Source of the DNA: Hofstenia miamia | Taxonomy: Eukaryota; Xenacoelomorpha; Acoela | Assembly (NCBI GenBank): GCA_004352715.1 | Contig: SCFE01000095.1 | Span: 980,836-1,044,835, forward strand | Length of the DNA stretch: 64,000 bases | Direction of reading: 5' to 3' | Shown here: positions 56,691 to 64,000 of the stretch, one piece after another | Numbering within the stretch: the first letter of the stretch is position 1 | Layout: every line of letters begins with the position of its first letter | Notes under the pieces: generated by a model | Told to the model about the DNA's origin: nothing | Databases searched by the model: none | Seen by the model: the letters and a program-made list of their open reading frames with translations, nothing else | Program-made: the position numbers and the translations under genes

Positions 56691-57470
56691 TATCAAACAT
56701 TTGTTTTTTGTTAAGAATTTGTTGCTGAGTATCACTTCATATGGTATTAAGTTATTATAGGTGTCTACCACTATCAATGATTGCTTGAAAGTTGTGTTTG
56801 CTATCCTCATCTGAACTGCTTTTATCATTCCTTTTATATCAATGTACTCACCAGACGCATTAATTAATCATTTACTGGATTTCTCCAAACCTTCCCTTTC
56901 AAAACCCAACTTTTTTGTGCATTTGTCAGTAATTATTGAGGTTGCTGCTCCAGTATTGATTGTTGCCTTCATCACCATTCCATTTATTACTACTGTAATT
57001 GTATTTATATTGTCCAACTTTGTTAATATCATTATTGGTGCTCAGTTTTCCTGAATCAGCACTCTACTTATTTTTCTGCTAGTTTGTGATGCTTTGCTCA
57101 ATTCCAATTCTGATTCTATTATATCCTCATCATCATAATGGGCTTCTTCATCTCCTATCATGTTTATCTGCTTCCCAAAATCCAGCTTTTTGTGAACCAT
57201 TTGTCTGCAATTGTAGCATTTTACATTTCTCTCTTTTACCTTTTTGGTTTTCCTGTCTCCTGTTTTTACTTTGATTACTTTGTCTACTTTCTTTTTGTTG
57301 TAGAGTTTATTTATTTTTTGTGTTTTGTAATTGTTTCTCTAATGCAGTGTTTCCTCATTCCTTGCAGCCTTCTTATAAGTGCATGCATTATTTTCAATTG
57401 TCACTTGAATATTGACATTTTCCTCAAAATGATGTGATACTGATTTTTGAAGCTTTCATTTTCATAGTAT
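56691..57470 (-). pseudogene. Gypsy element A: gag end, zinc knuckle and protease remnant
   Basis: The minus-strand frame begins at the LTR edge with YYENESFKNQYHIIL, which matches gag of element B (YYGNKSFKNQYRIIL). A degraded CCHC knuckle follows: CYNCRQMVHKKLDF at 57183-57218, where the last Cys is Phe. Then comes a retropepsin-like segment INTGAATSII near 56940-56960, with the catalytic DTGA written NTGA, and NNLIPYEVILSNKFLTK. Stops lie between knuckle and protease and again after it. The loss of the catalytic Asp and of the last knuckle Cys shows it is non-functional. Confidence 0.7.
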
Positions 57471-58600
57471 TGTAACATCCTGCACCTGGCCTTTTTAACA
57501 CAGTGTATCATCTTTAGTAATTATCACTCAATAAATGGCGGGTGAGGATTTACTGATTTAATAGACTGCTAGACCTTTCCTCTTTATCTAACTAGTTATG
57601 TTAACTGAGTACTAATCATCATTGTTTAGGTGACGAAGCCATGCAGTGTTTTCTCATCAATCATCTGTGGGCTACTGCCTGAAGCCAATCTCCACACAAC
57701 AGTTCCTCTCCTTCATTAACAACTGACCAAGTTCACTGCACCATCTCAGCTCAATGGGAATTAATTATGTGTACCTTACATTAGCTCAGTGCATGTACTC
57801 AAGTCAAGATACAACTGACTTAAACTCAATTTTGTAAAGTGTTTGTTGGATTGAATAAGTAAAGCAACCAGGCGTTGACACTAACTGCCTTGAGTTAATA
57901 TTAAAGTAGCCGTTACCATAAAATTACTGGCTTTAACATTTATCTAATATATTGCAGTTTCCTACACTTACATTTAATAACAGTACATGTAAAGTCATTT
58001 ATTCAGTCGATTATTGTCAAGTCTCCTACTATTAGTAATAAAGATATAATCCTAATGTTCGGCTATCCAGCCATTTTGAGCATCTGTTTTAATGTACATG
58101 TAGTGATCGGTAGTCAGACTAAGCAAGAATCGAAAAACTCCTATCCATAACATAAGTGCGGTTTCATGACTGGCACAAGGACCCTTCGAATTGCTCCCGT
58201 GATGGAATCCAGCCACTGCTCGATACAACTTGCTTAGCTGAACATTTTAATAAATATCAAACCAGATAAATGAAGAAAATGAAAATAAAATAAACTCTGA
58301 AGAATTTATTGTTCATCAAATTTCCTTTAAATTCTAAGCTATTTATTTAAAAAGTTCTAAGTACCTGCTGATTTTGAATTTTGAATTAATCTTCTGCCAA
58401 TATGGCTGTTCTTATGTAAGCGTAATTTCGCTTGTTACAATTTGTCAAATATTTCTTAATCAGCTCCGGTATTTTTCTCATAATGTACAATATTGTAACT
58501 TAGTTGCATATTACAAAAATGAATAAGATAATTAACTAAATTTTACAATCATTTTTTGATTACACTTAATCTCTGTGAATCTTATGATGCTGATCTCTTT
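57471..58600 (-). repeat. LTR of gypsy element B (3' copy); right limit approximate
   Basis: Starts TGTAACATCCTGCACCTGGC on the plus strand. Over its first about 308 bp it aligns with the other LTR at 61889-62196, ending TAATTATGTGTACC. The two copies differ visibly (roughly one base in six by eye). On the minus strand the LTR ends in GGATGTTACA and is followed at once by mid-gag sequence of element A, not by a primer-binding site. The outer end, near 58600, could not be located. Confidence 0.65.
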
Positions 58601-58629
58601 GGTTTGCAGCTTATTCTTTTTGGGTGATG

Positions 58630-60106
58630 CTACATGCCCTCCTCAGCTTGCATTATGGACAGCACGGGTCGCTCCCTATGCATGAGAGTGTCCGCCTTTC
58701 TTATGAGTGACTCCACCTCAATATCTTCCCATGTTATCATTGCATATTTGGATTGCTTTGACATTTTCAGCACTGCCTCTCATTTGGTGGTGACGGTGTT
58801 TGCGTATTTTAGAAATCGAGTTTCCCTGATGTTTTCTGCTATAGGTGTCATTTCCCGCAGTTCATTCATTTTTCGTGAGAAAATTTCGAAGTATTTCTTG
58901 TACAAGCGAATGCCTTTTATTGCTATTAAGAGCGTCATCTGCGCATTGGCTTTACACATGTGGGCTAAGTCTGCTCTCATCTGTGTATTCGGATAAAAGA
59001 AGGTAAAGACCTTTTATAGGCTGCGCATGTTCACCACATCTTTATAAAAGAAGCTAATGTTATCCACTACTTCTTGCTCTGATATCTCACAAGGATCATT
59101 CTTTCCAATGCACATCATAGTGACGATTTCCACTCTTTTCATTACGTCGTAGTAGCAATACTTTTGTTCCCACATATTGGTCCATATGATATCATTAACT
59201 CTCGAAAATAGCATGACTGCCCACAGCTGGCGTTTTTCTATTTCTTCTCTTAGTTCTTTGAGCTGGATGTGTATTGCTCTTTCTCTCGTATATAGCTGGT
59301 CTGGTGAGATGTTTCCTTCGATATAAATGCACTCCTTGTTGTCGTTGTCTAGCAATATTCATTTCGTTCTTTGGTAGTCCTCCCGTTCTGTCATTTCTAC
59401 AGCTTTGCATTGTGAATTTACATAAGATTTATACTCGTGTAGGAATGCTTTTGCTGGTTTTACTTCCTTCAGGAGTCTCCATCTTGGCAGTACCATGGGT
59501 ATTGCAATTGTTTTTGGCGGCGTACACAGTAAGATCTTAGTATCAACAAGTCTCTCAATTTCTTTGTAAGTGCCCATTGTATTTGATGCTGTTGCTAAGC
59601 CAATGGTAGTGGGGTAATTCATTTTCGCTTCTGGGATTGTCTCCCAAAATGATTGTGTGAGTCCCCTTTTGCTTAATTTCATTCATATGCATTCTTGTAT
59701 GTCAATTTTCAATGTTATGCATTTGACATCAACCAAAATCTGGTTGAAAGGCTTTTATAATTCTTCTAACTCTCTGTGCTTAAATTCTTTTGGTGAACAT
59801 TAATTTCATCATTGCAACCATCAGTTGTTCTCTTATTCTCTGGTAGTTTCTCTCTGCTATCTCCTTCATTACTTTTATTTCTACCAGGAACCACTCATTG
59901 TCAGTATCAATCCATTTGATCATACTATCATGGCTTGTGTCTCCCCACTTTTCAATGTTTATTTTGTCAATCATTGTCTGTGATTTTAGAGATAGTAACA
60001 ACTGCGATGAGGTTAGTAATAGTTCTCCCTTACTGATTTCCTGTTGTGTTTTTGTCACCATTTCACATATCTCTACTGGTGTTGTTATCCCTCCTGTCTT
60101 TAGCAT
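58630..60106 (-). pseudogene. Gypsy element B: third ORF, broken, function unknown
   Basis: Starts directly after gag on the minus strand (MLKTGGITTPVEICEM) and runs in several pieces: LSLKSQTMIDKINIEKWG, NYPTTIGLATASNTMGTYKE, LKEVKPAKAFLHEYKSYV, EEIEKRQLWAVMLFSRVNDI and LREMTPIAENIRETRFLKYA. It ends SLIRKADTLMHRERPVLSIMQAEEGM with TAG at 58630-58632. The last eight residues are the same as in element A. Stops and frame changes occur every 60-110 codons. No protease, RT or integrase lies between gag and this ORF, so all of pol is missing. It is not recognised as a known family, and no signal peptide or membrane helix is seen. Confidence 0.6.
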
Positions 60107-61880
60107 CTCGGCTCTTTTATTCTTATTGTTTTCTCCTGTTTGTCTGTTTCATAAGTTTTTGTTGTATTCTTTGGTTTAATGTTGCTCCTCCACATTGGTG
60201 TTTCTCTGTGCCATGCTGCTTTCTCGTTTATTCTCACATTGTTCTCAATCGTGGCTTGTATGTCCACTGCCTTTCTGATCATTTTCTCTAGTTTATCGTC
60301 TACGTCACACTTGATTTCAAATTGTGCCCTTATGTTGTCAGGCATACCTTTGCAAATATGCGAGAAGAGGTCGTATTTTGAGTATTGGTTTTCTCTTGAG
60401 CTTAACGTGACCAACCTCTTGACCTGTTGTATATAATTGCGAATGTCTTCCGTCTTCTTCATTTTTGTTCCATTTAGGATTATCCTATATTGATTTTTGA
60501 AACTTTTGTTTCCGTAATATTCAATGAAGTCGCTGATTAGTAGTTTGTAATCTGTCTTTGTTTCTGGATCTAGCAGCAGGTAATGCTGCGCTGCCGCTCC
60601 CGTCAAGTATAGGGGGAATCTTGCAGCTGCTGAGTGTTGGCTTACTTTTCTTTCTGCCATTGTTAGTTCGAACATTTGAAGCCATTCCCTGAAAGTTGGG
60701 TTGTACCCATCTACTCTACCATTAAATTTTGGTAGTGTGGCTTTGCAAGGGATCATATTGTTTCCCAATTCTTGGTTCAGTATTGAGTTACTGTATTTGG
60801 GCTTCATGTGTTTTGTTGTCCCTTCTTCATTTCGCAGCTGTGTGGTTATTGCTTTTGTGATCTTGGCTATAAATTTCTTTTTCTCCACATTGTTCTCATT
60901 GTCCAAAGAATCTTCTTCCGATAATTGATCATTGAGTGGTGTTGCTTGTAGTTCACGTTCCATTCTGCCTACAAACTGGAAGTTGTGGGAATGCATTTTC
61001 TCTTGTCGTTCTTCTTTGTTTAGTTGCAATAGTCTCAATTTATCTTTTAGATGAGCTATTTCTTCTTGTCTCAGATCCTTGTCTCCCATTAGGCGTTTGT
61101 TCTCTATTTCCAGCAAGTTCTGTTGTGCTTGTGCTGGCTGTTCACTCTTATTTGTTTCTAGTCAAATTATTTTGTTCCTTAATTGCGTTATCTCTGCAGC
61201 TTGTACATTGTTGTCTTGTATTAGTTGCTGGTTTGTTATCTCCAATACATTATTTTTTTCTTGCAAGAGCTGATTCTGCTCTAAGAATCTACTATTTGAC
61301 TCTATTAGTTGCTTTGTGAGTGTCTTAATCTCATTCTGGAATACTTCGCTTTGTTTGATTAGTCTTGTATCCATGTCAAGTTGGATATTCCTGATTGTTT
61401 CTGCACTTGCTAGCTCGATGTCTTCTATCCTCTTTGTTAGTAAACCTATCTCTTCTCACAGGAGTTTCTTGGTTTCGTTATTTTTTTTTCAAAATTTCCA
61501 AAATCTCTGGGGTTCTCGGTTCAGAAGAGGATTCCTGTCTTATTGACTCTGGGGTTTGGGTTGTTTTGGCATTCCTTGGGTATGATGACGATCATTGTCG
61601 TGGGGGTATTAGTTTTTGGTATCACTTTCTTTGCTCTTCCTCTCTTGTTGCTTCTGTTGTTTGTCATCGTTTCTTGATGTTGTAGTGGCTTTCCAGTTTG
61701 GTTACAATCCAAGAGTCCAGTTTGCACTTGTTGCGGTTAAGAGTTTCTGTCTTTGCTGACTTTGTATTTTCGTTCACTGCTCTGTTGCTTCCTTTTTCCT
61801 TTTCCTTTGAGTTTGTCTCAGAGTTTTGAAAGAGTGTCACTGTGTGTTTCTTCTCTGTTGACTTTGTTTTTATTTGTCAT
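60100..61880 (-). pseudogene. Gypsy element B: gag with N-terminal coiled coil
   Basis: The longest intact piece is 60100-61116. Upstream pieces hold leucine heptads typical of a coiled coil (IKTLTKQLIESNSRFLEQNQ, LLQEKNNVLEITNQQLI), broken by one TGA near 61160. The core is a retrotrans_gag capsid-like domain: LPKFNGRVDGYNPTFREWLQM, ARFPLYLTGAAAQHYL, FIEYYGNKSFKNQYRIIL, and RLVTLSSRENQYSKYDLFSH, followed by ICKGMPDNIRAQFE. The N-terminal part (61880-61380) has several stops. The frame ends at 60100 without a CCHC knuckle, so the nucleocapsid is missing along with pol. Confidence 0.8.
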
Positions 61881-61888
61881 GGTCGCCA
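61873..61888 (-). promoter_or_regulatory. Primer-binding site of gypsy element B
   Basis: Minus strand TGGCGACCATGACAAA directly follows the LTR end TTACA. A site starting TGG next to the LTR is the rule for tRNA-primed retroelements, because it pairs with the tRNA CCA end. tRNA-Arg is a possible primer from memory of similar sites, but it is not established here. An ATG lies inside the site. Confidence 0.7.
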
Positions 61889-62196
61889 TGTAACATCCTC
61901 CACCATGCCTATTTGCACAGTGTATTATGGTTAATAACTATCACTTGATAAATGACGGGTGAGGATTTACCAATGTAGTAAACCGCCAAACGTTTCATCT
62001 CTGTTTAACTGGTTAGGTTAATCGAGTATTAATCATTCTTGTTTAGGTGAGGAAGCTGTGTGACGTTCCCTCATTGGCTCATCTGTGGGCTACTGCCCAA
62101 AGCTGATCTCCACAACACAGTTCTCCTCCTTCATGAACAATTGACGAAGTCCACTGCACCATCTCAGCTCAATTGGAATTAATTATGTGTACCCTA
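61889..62196 (-). repeat. LTR of gypsy element B (5' copy), cut by the gap
   Basis: Aligned with 57471-57778 over its visible length: TGTAACATCCTCCACCATGC at the start, ATCTGTGGGCTACTGCC in the middle and TAATTATGTGTACC at the end. It is oriented to transcribe gag on the minus strand. The outer part is in the N gap. Confidence 0.8.
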
Positions 62197-63196
62197 NNNN
62201 NNNNNNNNNNNNNNNNNNNNNNNNNNNNNNNNNNNNNNNNNNNNNNNNNNNNNNNNNNNNNNNNNNNNNNNNNNNNNNNNNNNNNNNNNNNNNNNNNNNN
62301 NNNNNNNNNNNNNNNNNNNNNNNNNNNNNNNNNNNNNNNNNNNNNNNNNNNNNNNNNNNNNNNNNNNNNNNNNNNNNNNNNNNNNNNNNNNNNNNNNNNN
62401 NNNNNNNNNNNNNNNNNNNNNNNNNNNNNNNNNNNNNNNNNNNNNNNNNNNNNNNNNNNNNNNNNNNNNNNNNNNNNNNNNNNNNNNNNNNNNNNNNNNN
62501 NNNNNNNNNNNNNNNNNNNNNNNNNNNNNNNNNNNNNNNNNNNNNNNNNNNNNNNNNNNNNNNNNNNNNNNNNNNNNNNNNNNNNNNNNNNNNNNNNNNN
62601 NNNNNNNNNNNNNNNNNNNNNNNNNNNNNNNNNNNNNNNNNNNNNNNNNNNNNNNNNNNNNNNNNNNNNNNNNNNNNNNNNNNNNNNNNNNNNNNNNNNN
62701 NNNNNNNNNNNNNNNNNNNNNNNNNNNNNNNNNNNNNNNNNNNNNNNNNNNNNNNNNNNNNNNNNNNNNNNNNNNNNNNNNNNNNNNNNNNNNNNNNNNN
62801 NNNNNNNNNNNNNNNNNNNNNNNNNNNNNNNNNNNNNNNNNNNNNNNNNNNNNNNNNNNNNNNNNNNNNNNNNNNNNNNNNNNNNNNNNNNNNNNNNNNN
62901 NNNNNNNNNNNNNNNNNNNNNNNNNNNNNNNNNNNNNNNNNNNNNNNNNNNNNNNNNNNNNNNNNNNNNNNNNNNNNNNNNNNNNNNNNNNNNNNNNNNN
63001 NNNNNNNNNNNNNNNNNNNNNNNNNNNNNNNNNNNNNNNNNNNNNNNNNNNNNNNNNNNNNNNNNNNNNNNNNNNNNNNNNNNNNNNNNNNNNNNNNNNN
63101 NNNNNNNNNNNNNNNNNNNNNNNNNNNNNNNNNNNNNNNNNNNNNNNNNNNNNNNNNNNNNNNNNNNNNNNNNNNNNNNNNNNNNNNNNNNNNNNN
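62197..63196. other. Assembly gap (exactly 1,000 N)
   Basis: A round length suggests a gap of unknown size. Long frames that span it are artefacts. Confidence 0.99.
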
Positions 63197-63637
63197 TGTT
63201 GTAAAATATTTGTGCTTGCTTAATTTGTACAGCATGTCCTCTATTCTCAGCAGAGGATAGGAGTCTTTCTTTGTTACCTCATTTAGCTTTTGAAAGTCTA
63301 TGCATAGCTGGTATTTCTCTCCTTGTTTTACAAACACTGTTGGTGCTGCGTAGGGGCTCTTGCTTGGTTGTATGATTTTATTGTATATCAATTCTTCCAG
63401 TATGCAATTGTATTCGTCTTTCATTTGTTCAGGCACTCTTCTACAAGGAAGTTTTATTGGTTTGTCTGTTATTGTTACTATCTTGTGTTTCTCACCTATT
63501 GCCTGCCCGAGGCTTATCTCTCTGTAATTGAATATTCGTTTGTGTCTTTCTAGCATCTCTCTTAGTTGTTGCATCTCATTCTCTTCTAGGTGCGGGTAGT
63601 TCTCTCTCTCTTGATGTCTGGGATTTTGTTTGTACAC
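63197..63637 (-). pseudogene. Gypsy element C: reverse transcriptase N-terminal part
   Basis: Minus-strand frame with LPCRRVPEQMKDEYNCILEE, LIYNKIIQPSKSPYAAPTVF, KYQLCIDFQKLNEVTKKDSY and PLLRIEDMLYKLSKHKYFTT. These are the opening blocks of Ty3/gypsy RT: P-x-R-R-x-P, GIIxPSxSPxAxP, CxDYRKLN, and DxYPLPRIDD. The palm with the catalytic YVDD lies in the N gap. The visible 147 codons contain no stop. Whether the element is intact cannot be told. The frame differs from the linker upstream. Confidence 0.85.
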
Positions 63638-63639
63638 TC

Positions 63640-64000
63640 CCCCTTGAATTGGCCATGTGGAGTACTTTGCACTTCCACTTGTAAGTCCTCGAAGTCAGCT
63701 CCATCTTCATCTTCCAATGCTTTCCAAATCAATGTAATGTTTGATTTTACATACTTCCCAAATAACCTGATGTGCGACTTCTTTAGGTTTACATTCTGGT
63801 TTCTTGGGTTGAGAATTGGTATTTTACCCCTTCCATTTTTCACTGCACAAATGCTAGACAGCATTGATACACTTTTTTGTATATCATTACATCAGCTGTA
63901 ATCGCTTCTTCTGTTCTGATCTCATACATCTTCCATTGATGCAGCTGCAAATGTATATTGTAATTTGAATGTGATCGTTTTGTCTCTGCCCTGTTCTTCT
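63640..64000 (-). pseudogene. Gypsy element C: protease-RT linker
   Basis: Minus-strand frame CAVKNGRGKIPILNPRNQNV, NLKKSHIRLFGKYVKSNI, then HGQFKGECTNKIP. The pattern N-G-x-G-x-I-P-x-L-N-x-x-x-x-x-V-x-L-K-K is the usual segment between retropepsin and RT in gypsy elements. The frame changes to that of the RT near a run of five G at about 63642. Stops before 63864 (minus upstream) also break it. The QFKG peptide recurs in the third ORF of element A. Confidence 0.65.

Noticed and set aside
54421-60106. Third ORF of the gypsy elements as an envelope gene
   Set aside because: No signal peptide, Cys pattern or transmembrane helix can be seen. The composition is mostly charged and polar.
1-64000. 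CRISPR arrays, bacterial operons, rRNA genes
   Set aside because: No regularly spaced direct repeats with spacers, no ribosome-binding-site gene strings and no rRNA motifs were seen. The window is eukaryotic.

Overview
The window is nuclear DNA from an animal. It is AT-rich, has spliceosomal GT-AG introns and is full of (TA)n tracts, several of which border assembly gaps. The one host gene that can be read belongs to the Eph receptor family, a metazoan family. Nothing here names the species.

Region 1 (about 1.2-37.3 kb, + strand) holds the 3' part of an Eph receptor tyrosine kinase gene in 13 exons. Every junction has GT/AG sites and the phases match throughout. The exons join to 2,472 nt, or 823 residues plus a stop. 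In order they encode the end of the ephrin-binding domain, the Cys-rich segment, two fibronectin III domains, a transmembrane helix, a shortened juxtamembrane segment, a whole kinase-fold domain, a SAM domain and a C-terminus that fits a PDZ ligand. The kinase lacks both catalytic aspartates (HRD reads HKV, DFG reads GFG) and most of the glycine loop, but keeps the VAIK lysine, the alpha-C glutamate, APE and the C-lobe. It is therefore predicted to be a catalytically dead Eph receptor that signals by ligand binding and scaffolding. The upstream exons lie outside the window. Introns carry hAT-type MITEs, a Penelope-type GIY-YIG relic and interspersed repeats. One kinase exon is present twice beside a single-N gap, probably an assembly duplicate.

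Region 2 (about 37.3-53.6 kb) is intergenic and built of mobile-element relics: a possible piggyBac-like tail, a broken CR1/jockey-like LINE interrupted by a TA-flanked MITE, a ZMYM1/DUF4371-type hAT transposase pseudogene (- strand) interrupted by a 961-bp non-autonomous hAT with GGCCGG-rich ends, a 1.06-kb duplicated block at a single-N gap, and a Tc1/mariner element.

Region 3 (about 53.6-64 kb, - strand) is a cluster of Ty3/gypsy-type LTR elements in the same orientation. One (B) has LTR, primer-binding site, gag and a third ORF but no pol. Another (A) has gag remnant, zinc knuckle, protease, the integrase GPY/F tail and the same third ORF, but no reverse transcriptase. A third (C) supplies the protease-RT linker and the start of RT before a 1,000-N gap. 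The third ORF of A and B ends in the same IMQAEEGM peptide, has no evident membrane segment and is not a family I recognise.

The gene features are strong. The exact ends of most MITEs and LTRs are approximate.
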